Below the pieces are notes generated by a model. The model did not search any database. It was not told the origin of the DNA and saw only the letters and a list, made by a program, of their open reading frames with translations. From contig CAJNDT010005875.1 in assembly GCA_905221615.1 (NCBI GenBank), forward strand, positions 186,001 through 250,000: DNA of 64,000 bases, written 5' to 3'. The translations under genes and the position numbers were made by a program. Positions 1 through 9,688 of this stretch are shown in pieces. Position 1 is the stretch's first letter. Each line of letters opens with the position of its first letter. The DNA comes from Symbiodinium sp. CCMP2592. Lineage: Eukaryota > Sar > Dinophyceae > Suessiales > Symbiodiniaceae.

Positions 1-970
1 TTGGAAGCAGGCATATGGTTGTGCGTTGTGCGAAAAATACACCTCTCCTCGGGAAAAACACTACTTTCGTGCGAAAGTGCACGAAGCCTAGGAAAAACTG
101 CATTTTCAGCGAGAAAATGCACCAAACCCAGGGAAAACCAAGATTTCTTGAAAATGAGCACCGCGCCTAGGAAATATTGTAGATTTGGGCAAACTGACTA
201 CAGTCATTTGTGACTCCCAGTTTTCCGTTTCAAAAATGAAAGCAATCGGTGCATGTGCTGGCATGTACCAAAACCCTGGAAGGGTCTCCATTTTCAGCCG
301 TTGAACCACCTGTCATTTGTGACTCCCTGGTCGGCTGTTGGACAACAAGGTTCCTGAAGACAAACGTTCAAAAATATCCCAAAACCCTAGGGAGTCACAA
401 ATGACAGGAGTGCCCCCGTCGGTGTCTCTTCAGCTGAGTCCCCAAGCCCACCCGACCCTGCATTTATGGCTACTGCGGTGGCTGCCGTGTTTGTCAAGCC
501 CCTGTAGTGCCTCTGCATTGATGACAGAAACGCACGTAGTACAAGGTCGCAGAATCCCCATCCTCAACGAGTCTGAAGCAGATGCTACAAAAGCCGCGTC
601 ACATTATATTGCGTTGAGTTAGCACTGGAACTCTTCCCTGAAAGCTTGGCATGCCGTGCTTGTGCGTGCAGCTGCCGAACACAACTAGCTGCAATGGAAA
701 TCTGCTGAAAATGGCTTCCAAGAACACGAAGCTTCTGTGATACCCAGGTAGAACAAGGAGAAGGAATCACTTGCTCGCGTTTCCAGGCTTTGAATCCATG
801 CAAGTTCGCCGCGCGACCACACCAGTTGCTGGTCTCGCGCTCGTGGGCCACCGCTTGCATGGATGTATTGTTTGAGGCAGATCAGGTTCTCGTCCAAGCC
901 ACCTGAGGGCAGAAGATCCATCATACCCAAACTTCGGCAGCAATTCAGCACATGTGCAGATATCATACTG
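1..970. other. Non-coding stretch
   Basis: I see no convincing gene here. The first 200 bases hold loosely repeated short hairpins of the kind TTTCGTGCGAAA and TTTTCAGCGAGAAAA separated by GGGAAAA. The rest is mixed sequence whose open frames look like chance. Confidence 0.5.
310..407. repeat. Perfect 19-bp inverted repeat (hairpin/MITE-like)
   Basis: The arm CTGTCATTTGTGACTCCCT at 310-328 is exactly the reverse complement of 389-407. A third, direct copy of the core (CAGTCATTTGTGACTCCCA) lies at 201-219. The 60-bp loop has no open frame of note. This is consistent with a small palindromic repeat element; no flanking target-site duplication is obvious. Confidence 0.6.
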
Positions 971-1435
971 TTACATACTTGTCCTCGGTCTTTGATGGTT
1001 CAATGATGGATCCGAGGAGCATCCGACTTGAAACTCTGCCCCGCTGAAGGTCCGGATGCGGACAGTAACCAGTTTTCTGTGGGGAGAAGCTTGTGCGCCA
1101 ACTATCTTCTGGAAGGGCAAATCAGCCATCCTTCGGCGATCCCGCTCGAGAGCCTCTTCCTCAAGCCTCCGAAGATCAGCAGAGAAGCGCTCCAAGGCCT
1201 GATCTATCTGGTGAGTAAGCTTCAACCCGCAGGGGGCATCTGCAATTAAACCACGTTCTGCTCGGTGGAGCACCTCTAAGAAGTCTCCGCAGTCAATCGC
1301 GGAACTTTCGACTATTTCTCGAAGGCGGCAGAGGCAGTGGGCTTTGAAGAGCCGAGAGCGGCTGACATCTGACGGCATCCTGCGATGCTCATTGACCGCG
1401 CGCAGATCGTCGGCGAGGACGCGGACATGCTCCAT
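971..1435 (-). CDS. Hypothetical protein or exon, coiled-coil-like
   Basis: An ATG-initiated 154-codon frame. Residues about 75-105 are rich in charged heptad-like sequence (ALERFSADLRRLEEEALERD), suggesting a helix or short coiled coil. It is followed by LVTVRIRTFSGAEFQVGC, which has the beta-strand pattern of a ubiquitin-like fold's first hairpin and then breaks off. That pattern fits an exon whose donor lies near 1000, with the rest of the domain downstream on the minus strand. I do not recognise the family. Amino-acid composition is more protein-like than that of neighbouring frames, which is the main reason for listing it. Confidence 0.3.
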   Translation of the reverse strand: MEHVRVLADDLRAVNEHRRMPSDVSRSRLFKAHCLCRLREIVESSAIDCGDFLEVLHRAERGLIADAPCGLKLTHQIDQALERFSADLRRLEEEALERDRRRMADLPFQKIVGAQASPHRKLVTVRIRTFSGAEFQVGCSSDPSLNHQRPRTSM

Positions 1436-3961
1436 GCCGCCATACTCTACCGTGTCACTGCTGCCTGAAATTGCGGCGTTGAAACTGTTGAGTCACGGCT
1501 TGTATCATTAGATATCTGCTGGCATCGTCGCGGCGTGTCACGGCCATTGGCAGCAAGCTCAGGCTTAGCCGTTTCCCGCAACCGTATGCTGGGTATACTG
1601 CTACTGAGAAGAAGGCTGCAGCGGAGCCGCACCCTTCACCAAGTCTGCCTCACACAGGTTGACGGACAATCAGGCATCATTCTACATCTCCGCGTAGCTG
1701 GAGCGAGAGAGTTGTGTGCCTCATACCGTGGCCCACTTGTGGGGCGATTGATGCCGGCAAACTGGTTCCCAGCTGTCCTGCACAGTCACCAGGCAGAGCT
1801 GCCAAATCCCCAAACCCTGCTGCATCTGGCCCTTCACTGTAATGGGCTCCATTTCGGACTTTCAACAAGCCTTATCAAGCCACAGGAGTGATCTCCCCAG
1901 CACCAGCACTAGGTACCAGTTGAAGTTTCATGCATTCTGTCGCGGCACAGGGGGTATCTGACAAGAAAGCCGCAGAGATTGAAACTTGAGATCCTGGGGC
2001 TCCCCGGTTTTGAGGGAGGAGCCGAGGTTACCCACCTGCAAACATCCATACCAGAATCGCATCGTAGCCGTTCACCTGACCAAACCTCCCGCACGCTCAC
2101 TGCAGTCCTTGCGTAGAGTTCTTCGATTCGTGGAGGCGGCACCTCAGCCAAGTGAGCGGTGTTTTTTAATCTGTTTCAATTCTAAGGACGCAAAAACCCC
2201 TTCTGCCGCTGCTTTCGCAGCCTCCGCGCCTCAAAGCGTTGGCACAGTTCTGAATCATTGTATGTCGTCCCTTCCGCGTGCCCTTCCGCGGACCGTTTTG
2301 CAAACGAACCCTTCCGCAAGAGCATAAACCCCACTTGACGTATCTCCCTGACATGCGGCACGCGCGGCAACATGTATGATGAAGCCACCAACAGCCTGGT
2401 TCATTGCTGGGCTTAGGGATCTCGGGATACTGTATGTCTCCTTCGACGGACGTAGTCTTCGTTATTTCCAACACGGCGGCTTACGTATTCGGACGCATTT
2501 GTTGCTTCCGCGCCCTTCCGCGGAGCAATGCCTTCCGCAGCCCTTCCGCGTCCTTCCGCGCGCACAGTCCCAGAGCGTATGATGATCCAGAAGTTCAAGC
2601 GATGACCAAGTCGGCTGGCTCGCTGCCTTTACACAAACTTCGCCAGACGTTTTACCTTGCAGGTTTCTGGAACCCGGCAGCAAGGGGCCTGAGGCCCGGG
2701 CCCATTCTCGCTCCGGATCCGCCATCGCGACTTCCGCTACAAACTCGTGAGAGCTTCACTGAATTTCATGAAATCAACAGGGAGCTACAGGGAGCTACAG
2801 ACGTGAAGCCCTGGTAGGATGTGCTCATCGATTCAGATGTTGACGCTCAAGCCAAGCTGCAAGGCCGAAGATGCACCCATCATGTCCCGGAATCCGTCGA
2901 CAGCGGCTCACTCGCAGGACTGCTCCCCAAACGCTACCAATCACTACCAATCGTTGAGCTTAGACAGCTGGGGCCACCTCTGCAGACATAGCCGTGCAAT
3001 GCACATCCTCTGCGCCACTATAAGGCAATCCTGCTACTAGGACATTGCTCAGCTCGCACTGTCATAGCAAAAACAGCTCTCTGCTCTCGGACGACCAGCA
3101 CAGTGCATGTGACTAATGCTGCCGTTTTCTGAATCCTTCTGACATCTACCACTTTGACAGATGTGCAAGCATGTCTGACAAAGAAGCAGTCTGCTTTGTT
3201 GGTTAGTGTTGCACTGAAGACTGAAAACCCAGTCCTGTACAATTCAGACAGCATGTTGTCTACCTGTTTGGGCCGATGACGCAGCATCCGTGCACAGTAC
3301 GAGTCACAGGCCATGGCTCGCATCGCTGTGACTGCTGGCCTTGACCCTGACAGACCAACACGCAACAATGCAAAACTCCTCACAGCAGAACACTGTTCAT
3401 GAAGACTAATGCCAGGCATGGATGCTGATCCAGGATGTGCGTATCAGGCATAGCATTCGGTGCAAACTCTTTTCAAACCTGCAAGACCATCTTTGGGCGC
3501 TCGACTGGGCTGTTGGGTGGCTAGCCTCCAGGTTCCAGCATTTCGATAGAGTTCTTGGCTGAGTGCTCAGTGCCTTCCGTGATGCGACGCTGATCGGCAC
3601 CGCAGTCCACGACAATGCAATCCACCAAGGGCCTCCCCAAAATCTGCCGGTCGACAGATCAGACGCGTTTCTCTGCAACTTGCTGCCTGCATTCCTCGTT
3701 GGTCTCGAGCTTCTCCAGCTCGTCCAATCTCAAGCAGAATTACTCGTGAGAGCTGTTGGTAGGGCGCAACCTGTCTAAGGTCCTCGCAAGTCCAACCCGC
3801 TGAAGACTTCTCCGAAGACAACATGCTTCCTGAAGTCCAGGGATTTTTGCTGTTGCCACAGGTAACACGAGACAAAACGATATAATGTAAAGCACATCAG
3901 ATACTAGAAAATATAACAATACATAGCAATATAAAAAGTGTATGTATACATATATATATAT
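1436..3961. other. No gene supported; possible decayed exon
   Basis: No long protein-like frame. On the minus strand, about 3720-3540 reads as a charged, coding-like stretch (LDELEKLETNEECRQQVAEK, then a TGA, then further coding-like residues). It could be an exon remnant with one stop. The last 80 bases before the retroelement are AT-rich (TATATA runs) and form its insertion site. Confidence 0.35.
2271..2560. repeat. Cluster of dispersed CCTTCCGC motifs
   Basis: About eight copies of (C)CCTTCCGC(G) occur in two groups, 2271-2322 and 2507-2560. The spacing is irregular, so this is not a simple tandem array. Its role is unknown. Confidence 0.5.
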
Positions 3962-4186
3962 CAGTTACTACGATCGCAGACGTTCGGTGCCCTCACTGAA
4001 CAGACTATCGGCGATCGCACCTTTTTCATGCGACCGCAACGTGGGAGTCGGCCACAGTCGGATCATCAAAATTTCACTTGATCTTCACAAGTCCGATCGG
4101 ACCCCCGATCGCCGAGGGGTGCGCCATGGCATTCGCCACAGACCGCAACATCATCCGATCGGACACATCAGACAAGCGATATTCCC
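3962..4186. repeat. Split direct repeat A1
   Basis: This 225-bp copy begins CAGTTACTACGATCGCAG and ends GCGATATTCCC. I see no difference from A2 over the whole length. It forms the outer, 3' (sense) end of the element. Confidence 0.9.
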
Positions 4187-4197
4187 CGCGAACAAAA

Positions 4198-5167
4198 TTA
4201 AAAGTCTTCGATCGGATCATCGGGCTCCGGCGACGGCTCCTCCATTGGATCATCGTCGAGGGGGGCCGCGCCGAGCAAGTCAATCAACTGCCGCTCGGCG
4301 GCACGAAAAGCTGCATCAGGAGCAGCTTTGGCTCTCGTCCGAGCGGGAGTAGCGCGAGAAGCCTGGTACGCCGCGATCTGGGCGGGAGTCGGGGGCGCCT
4401 TGGTCGGCGGACTCGAGCTCCTCGTAGACACCATGATCTCGGTGCCGGGAGGGAGCTGCGTACCGGGCGGGAGCTGATCTAGCCGCCGCGGGGGCTGCCC
4501 CGGAATGACATAGTGAGCCGGTCCGCTGATGCGGACATCATCGGGCACCGTGTCGAGCGATCTGGGGGGCTGCCCTGGAACTATGTACTGAGCAGGCTCG
4601 GCGAACAAAGGAGAACGCCCTTTCGGAGCCGCTCGGCCTTGGCGCGGCAGACCAGCCTTGGGATCCACATAGTAGACCGGCTGATCCATGCCTCTGTTTC
4701 GATGAGCTCTGGCCGGGGGCGCTTTGGGCACCGGCCGCTGAACAGAGGGCACGCCCATCACTTGATCCCAGTTGAGGGGAGGATCTGCCCCGTGATTGTA
4801 GCCGGCCGGCTGGTGACGATCGCGATCACGATGAGCCGGCGGCGTGACCCAGGGGGTTTCGGCAGAAATGACACATATCCAGGCGACGATCGCAAGCCGT
4901 GCACAAAGGAGTGCGCTGGTTGGGGGCCCACTCTTCGCGGGGGACCCGAACGGCTGCGTAACATTCGTCTTGGCCGTCCCCGTCGCAGAAGCAGCCGGTG
5001 AACAGGCCGCAATCCACGCAGGGACGGCAGAGCTGATCTGTGTCGCCGAAAGCGAGCGCTTGAAGGCCAACGTCGTTGCGAGGATCCCGCATACCGAAAA
5101 GAACAGATAGGGTGGAGAGGGTGGGATTTTTCGGTATGGCCCGATCGGCTATCGCCAAAATGGCCAC
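4198..5167 (-). pseudogene. Cys-rich zinc-binding-like plus Pro-rich protein, split by a +1 shift
   Basis: Two overlapping minus frames together look like one protein. The upstream frame (down to 4826) has ten cysteines spaced C-x2-C-x2-C-x5-C-x-C-x6-C-x19-C-x2-C-x6-C-x2-C, which looks like a zinc-binding module. It runs into a stop soon after the last CHFC. The downstream frame (to 4198) is protein-like only from about 4860 onward. It is Pro/Arg/Asp-rich and contains two copies of a (Q/H)Y-hydrophobic-PGQPPR-x-LD repeat. Moving from one frame to the other needs a +1 shift near the run AAACCCCCTGG at about 4865. This could be an indel, a programmed shift or an unseen intron. No ATG is evident: the first open codon of the upstream frame is a GTG inside repeat B1. 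The gene lies between inner and outer repeats, downstream of RT. Function unknown. Confidence 0.5.
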
Positions 5168-5248
5168 GGAGAAGATAGATCAAGTCTGTTCCAACGATCG
5201 CGAAACTGATCTCCTAATTCCTACCCACCAGACCGATAATTAGGAGAC
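5126..5248. repeat. Split direct repeat B1
   Basis: A 123-bp copy ending GATAATTAGGAGAC, directly abutting A2. It differs from B2 at three adjacent-region positions (GGCTATCGCC against GGCTTGAGCC). Confidence 0.9.
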
Positions 5249-5473
5249 CAGTTACTACGATCGCAGACGTTCGGTGCCCTCACTGAACAGACTATCGGCG
5301 ATCGCACCTTTTTCATGCGACCGCAACGTGGGAGTCGGCCACAGTCGGATCATCAAAATTTCACTTGATCTTCACAAGTCCGATCGGACCCCCGATCGCC
5401 GAGGGGTGCGCCATGGCATTCGCCACAGACCGCAACATCATCCGATCGGACACATCAGACAAGCGATATTCCC
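5249..5473. repeat. Split direct repeat A2
   Basis: A 225-bp copy matching A1 from CAGTTACTACG to GATATTCCC. The RT-RNase H stop codon lies immediately beyond it at 5480. Confidence 0.9.
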
Positions 5474-5479
5474 AGGCCC

Positions 5480-8320
5480 TCAAACTCCTTTCGGAAAGTC
5501 CGAGAGGACAGTGATCCAACCACACATCAGACCTGTAGCGACATCACCACGAGAGGGATTATCCGCCGGGTTCGAATCGGTCGGTACCCGATCGATATAA
5601 ACAGAGCACCTAAGCTCCAGAACAAGCTCCCAGAAAATTCCTACGAGCTCGCAGACGTCCTCTTTTGCAGAGTAGCCTTTGATCAAAGCTGCCTCTACAG
5701 GCTCGGAATCGATAAAGAGGAGGACCAGCTTTCCACGGATCTCTTCCCTGAAAGTCTGTATCGCAGCGACCGCGGCCAAAAGTTCGATCATGCAAATTTG
5801 GGTTTTCCGGGGGAACCACCTCGACATGATCTGCCGTGACACCCCCGAGGCGAATTGCCTAGGCTGATCGTCCCTAGTGAACATCACTCCTCCAATCATC
5901 TCAGAAGAGGGATCCTTGGGGTTCGAGCTCGGCGCCGATCCATCCGTGAAAATCACCACGTCGGACTTCCGCGGCCCCGAACTGGGGATAGGCCTCGGAG
6001 GCCCATGCATCACGAGCGTCCGCCACTTGTAGAGGGAGTAGAGGAGAGCAGGCGATAGGCTCGTACTGACCGTCTTCCGGGAGTATTGCCTCTCCGACAG
6101 AGATCTCAGGAAGGCTCGGCCGATCTTCCCCCAGAGCTGCGAAGCGCCGAACATCAGCTTTCCTCTGAGCTTCCCGGCTTGGCCGGGAGACATCTCTTCG
6201 TGTTCCAGGATCGACGAGATCTCGTCGAAGAGCTCCTGCTTCCTGGACTTCTTGATCTTGAGCAAGTACTGATCGAGGTCATAGGTCACGCCCAGGATCG
6301 TGGGATCCGAGCAGAGCTGGAGCTTCTGCTGATCGAACCGGGCCCCGAGCCACCAATGGACCTTCTCGGCCAGCGCGAACACACTATCTGCCGTGGCCTC
6401 CGGCTCGAAGCCGTACTTGTCGTCATAGAAGTTGAAGCCGGCCACGATGAACACGCGCCTTAGAATGTCGGTAATCGCAGCCGAGCGGCGGTTGTAGTTA
6501 TAGACGGCCGAGACCAAGCCGAAGGAGTGGCCGACCATCACGAAGAACGCCACCTTTCCCGTGGCCGGATCCTTCAGAGCGACCACACTCCACTTGCGAT
6601 GGGCCGGAGAGATCGGCACCTGCCGATAGGCTCGCCGCTCGTCCAGGACCCAACCACGTAGCGGGGACTTCGGCAGCCGCGAGCGCAGCCACTTGATCAC
6701 CGCCACGTTCGCGTCCGTCGAGGGGAGTTCGAGTTTCTCGGTGACGATCGTCGCCATGTTGATCCCATTTGAGGTAGCACTGTCAACTCCCCTGACTTTG
6801 TTCTTTTGAACCACTTCAAAGCGCTGAGTAGGGATCCAACGATCATCGCCGACGAACTCCGAGACTTCGGCCTCGTCGAAGAAGGGACCGATCGCCGACC
6901 CTTCTCGAACATCTTCCATGGTCCCTTCCCAGACCTTGGGAGAGTGCTCGGTGATCGGAGATTTCCGAATCGCGCCTAACACCTTCGATCGAAATTCCCA
7001 GGCCCTCGAGCGAAGGGCATCAACCGAGAGATGCTCCGCATGAGGTTTGCGATCGGGCTTCCATCGGTGGGAGGAGGCAATATCGCCGACGATCGGCATG
7101 CCCGCCATGATCTGATCTACCAGGTCAGTGTCACTGCATTTGGCCTCATTCATGAGCTCCCGCCAAAGGGCGACGTGGAAGAACTGACCCATTTCCAGTG
7201 GACGATCGTCTGGGCCGCCGCGAAGAAGACGGCGCAAATGCCGATCTGGTATCTGCTTGAGCAAGGAGTCAGAGGACGGGAGCAGATCCTGAGCTCGCCG
7301 TTCCCAATGCTGCAGAAGAGAGGCTCGACGATCGCGCACTTGAGCAGGATCACGAACAATTTGCTCCAGAACATCAAGGAGGTCTGGGTCGATATCCGCG
7401 TCCTTTGTGAACGGGTGCGTAGCTTCCAAGGCGAAAGCGATCGCTTCACCCGGGTGCATCTCCGTGCCGATCAGCGGAGCCACGACAGACTTCTTCATCT
7501 GGTAACCCGCGGCGACGGCCTTCTTGCCGGCCGATCGTTGACGATGTTCCGCGGCTTTGACCGGGGCGCCATGGGGCCGCTTCCGATCGGAGTCCGGGGT
7601 CTCGAGCGCAAAAGTGAGAGTTTGCCAGGACTGATCCACGTGATCACCTGTGTTCACCGGCGCCGGCTGGAAGCCCAACTGAAGGAGTTGTTCGAACTCG
7701 TCGGCAGGGATCCGATCGACCCCCTGCACTGAGTACACGGCGAGGACCACCCGAGTTCCGATCCAGGGCAGAGTCGCGTGCAGAGCTTCCTTAGCGTTGA
7801 AGAGGATCTTATTGTCGACGAAGTCGGTGAGGAAACCGGGGATGGAGCGTCCCTCGATTTCTCTCACATCGGGCCCGAGCGGGTCTTCGATCCAGAGCCC
7901 GCCTCCTTCAAACGACCCGAGCTTGAAGACAATGTTCGGGATCGGCTCATTGCCCGAGTCACGGTGAGGTTCGGCCTCCTGATCGTAGAGGACGGCGAAC
8001 GACGTGAAGAGCGCCTCAGGAGCCTGTTGAGCGATGTACGTGGTGATCGCCTTGATCGACCACGGCCATGAGTGACAGGACGATCGCAGTCTTGTGATGC
8101 CTCCATGGCGATAGGCTCCCGCGAAGAAAGCCCCGCCTCGTTCGTCGGCAGCCTTATGCTGACCCTGAACAGGGAGCTCTGTAGCCAAGTCGAGGATCTC
8201 CTCACGCAGAAGCGGAGCTCGCTTTTTCAGGAGATCTTGTGCGCGGGATTCCAGATCACAGCCCCCACGCGCGCCGGACAAGGTAAGGTGAGGAGCACTA
8301 TCAGATTCGCTGGGAACCGA
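5480..8320 (-). CDS. Dioxygenase-like / reverse transcriptase / RNase H polyprotein
   Basis: The open frame runs from just after a TGA at 8321-8323; residues here are numbered from 8281 (933 residues). No ATG marks a start, so it is probably made by read-through from the upstream Gag-like ORF. Residues about 90-187 carry H106-x-D108, then LGSFEGGGLWI, H168 and R177, the ligand and 2-oxoglutarate-binding pattern of Fe(II)/2OG dioxygenases. RT follows: D547 in VLDERRAYRQ (motif A), FGLVSAVYNYNR (motif B) and FYDD with D620/D621 (motif C). RNase H has D780 (TDGS), E833, D858 and D902 (VPTDSNPADNPSR). The RT and RNase H signatures are those of DIRS/Ngaro-type YR elements. All catalytic residues that I can check are present. 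The role of the dioxygenase-like part is inference; it could be a degenerate beta-helix fold without activity. Confidence 0.85.
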   Translation of the reverse strand, partial: SVPSESDSAPHLTLSGARGGCDLESRAQDLLKKRAPLLREEILDLATELPVQGQHKAADERGGAFFAGAYRHGGITRLRSSCHSWPWSIKAITTYIAQQAPEALFTSFAVLYDQEAEPHRDSGNEPIPNIVFKLGSFEGGGLWIEDPLGPDVREIEGRSIPGFLTDFVDNKILFNAKEALHATLPWIGTRVVLAVYSVQGVDRIPADEFEQLLQLGFQPAPVNTGDHVDQSWQTLTFALETPDSDRKRPHGAPVKAAEHRQRSAGKKAVAAGYQMKKSVVAPLIGTEMHPGEAIAFALEATHPFTKDADIDPDLLDVLEQIVRDPAQVRDRRASLLQHWERRAQDLLPSSDSLLKQIPDRHLRRLLRGGPDDRPLEMGQFFHVALWRELMNEAKCSDTDLVDQIMAGMPIVGDIASSHRWKPDRKPHAEHLSVDALRSRAWEFRSKVLGAIRKSPITEHSPKVWEGTMEDVREGSAIGPFFDEAEVSEFVGDDRWIPTQRFEVVQKNKVRGVDSATSNGINMATIVTEKLELPSTDANVAVIKWLRSRLPKSPLRGWVLDERRAYRQVPISPAHRKWSVVALKDPATGKVAFFVMVGHSFGLVSAVYNYNRRSAAITDILRRVFIVAGFNFYDDKYGFEPEATADSVFALAEKVHWWLGARFDQQKLQLCSDPTILGVTYDLDQYLLKIKKSRKQELFDEISSILEHEEMSPGQAGKLRGKLMFGASQLWGKIGRAFLRSLSERQYSRKTVSTSLSPALLYSLYKWRTLVMHGPPRPIPSSGPRKSDVVIFTDGSAPSSNPKDPSSEMIGGVMFTRDDQPRQFASGVSRQIMSRWFPRKTQICMIELLAAVAAIQTFREEIRGKLVLLFIDSEPVEAALIKGYSAKEDVCELVGIFWELVLELRCSVYIDRVPTDSNPADNPSRGDVATGLMCGWITVLSDFPKGV

Positions 8321-9601
8321 TCAGTGGTTGCCGATCATGGCATGCGGCTCCCCACAGACCATGCACAGGTGCTTGAAACGACAGTTGTCGCCAGACACGC
8401 ACCCGAGCGAGGAGTTGAAGTAGTGGCACCGGCGAGCGCCCTGCACCTTCTTGGCCGCATCGGCGATGAGCTTCCACTCCTTCTCTGGGATCCGATTGTC
8501 CCGCTTGAGCTTCTTGTTGGGATCTTCCTTAACGACCTTCTTCGGCGGATCGTCCTTCGAAGGAGTCTGCAGTCGCTTCTTCTTCTTCCCTCCGCCCCGA
8601 GGCCTTTTGAACGGGGTGTGGGGAGGAGGAGGAACTTCATCCTCCTTGACCTGATCAGGGTTATTCGCGAGCTGCTGGCGGTTCTGTTCCATCTTCGAGA
8701 GAGTCGCTGAAGTGCGAGCATCGTTCCACAAATATTTGTGGTTGGTGAGCACCTCGACCAGGGCCTGCGAGAACGAGATGTACGTCGCCCTCTGTTCAGA
8801 CAGCAGGCGAAAGATCTTCTTCCGGATAGATCGGTCCGCCGCCATGAGGAATGGCAAGCCGGGACATTCCGAGCGGAACTGCTCCAATTCCTGCAAGTAC
8901 TTCAGCGGGCCCTCGGCGCGTGAGAACGCGCAAATGTTGAGGTATTCGAGCGCCATGAAGAAAGCATGCAGACGGTTGAACAGAGTCGTGACATCGGTGA
9001 CCGGCTCGGGTTGATCAGCCTTAGAGATGGACAGGAGATCTTCGGCGTTCCGAGAAAGTCCAGACTTGACCACTATAACATCCGAGCGGGTCCTGATCTC
9101 GGCCGGCTCGTAGAATGGAACTATCCCATGGATCAGGAAATCGCGGGACAGCCGTTCGACGAACTTCTTATGCGGCTCTTTGGCGTCGATCAGGATGACG
9201 TCGGGGTGAACCCTCACGAAGCGATCGCGAAACTCCGCGTGGTCCTCTTGGGAGAGCTCCGGGATCTTGTTCGGGTCTTCCTCCATACGAGCTCGCCGAG
9301 AGGCGTATTGCGTTTGCAGCGCTTGAGCAGCTTGCCACACCGCTGCCAAGGACATCACGGAGAGCTCCTGTGCTGCCGCATCAGCCCCGAGCGGGGTCAA
9401 GTCATCTTGCCACAGCCGGCGGATTGTCGCCTTCGCCGAGGTGAGATCCTGCCCCAGCATTGCGAACATCTCGACTGTGAGGAGACCTTTGTCGGCCGAG
9501 AGCCTGCAGAGGGCTGGATCTAGCCCCTGTCTCCCGAAGATCTGGCGCAGGTTCAGCTTCGGGGTCGCCGCCTCATTCGCGTATGCGGTGCGATCGACCA
9601 T
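8321..9601 (-). CDS. Gag-like nucleic-acid-binding protein with CCCH zinc finger
   Basis: ATG-initiated, 426 residues. The N-terminal three quarters is helical and unrecognised. A Lys/Arg-rich segment (about residues 320-370, including GGGKKKKR) precedes a CCCH finger, C392-x8-C401-x5-C407-x3-H411, followed closely by C413-x2-C416 and H420. CCCH fingers commonly bind RNA, so a nucleocapsid-like role is reasonable. The frame ends in a single TGA. The same frame then stays open into the RT polyprotein with no further stop, which makes this the Gag half of a Gag-stop-Pol arrangement. Only 87 bases separate its start from the stop of the recombinase gene. Confidence 0.7.
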   Translation of the reverse strand: MVDRTAYANEAATPKLNLRQIFGRQGLDPALCRLSADKGLLTVEMFAMLGQDLTSAKATIRRLWQDDLTPLGADAAAQELSVMSLAAVWQAAQALQTQYASRRARMEEDPNKIPELSQEDHAEFRDRFVRVHPDVILIDAKEPHKKFVERLSRDFLIHGIVPFYEPAEIRTRSDVIVVKSGLSRNAEDLLSISKADQPEPVTDVTTLFNRLHAFFMALEYLNICAFSRAEGPLKYLQELEQFRSECPGLPFLMAADRSIRKKIFRLLSEQRATYISFSQALVEVLTNHKYLWNDARTSATLSKMEQNRQQLANNPDQVKEDEVPPPPHTPFKRPRGGGKKKKRLQTPSKDDPPKKVVKEDPNKKLKRDNRIPEKEWKLIADAAKKVQGARRCHYFNSSLGCVSGDNCRFKHLCMVCGEPHAMIGNH

Positions 9602-9688
9602 GGCTGCCTAACGAGCTGTCTGAAAAGAAAAGCTACGGTCAGGGAGAGGCTCAGCTCGAGTGGCCATCGTGACTGCGAACAGCTGTGT

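Noticed and set aside
4198..5070. Reading the whole 290-codon frame as one protein
   Set aside because: Its first 70 codons overlap the Cys-rich frame, start at TTG and look like shadow; only the Pro-rich part is convincing.
7031..7732. Plus-strand 233-codon frame
   Set aside because: Antisense to the RT polyprotein, whose catalytic motifs decide the strand.
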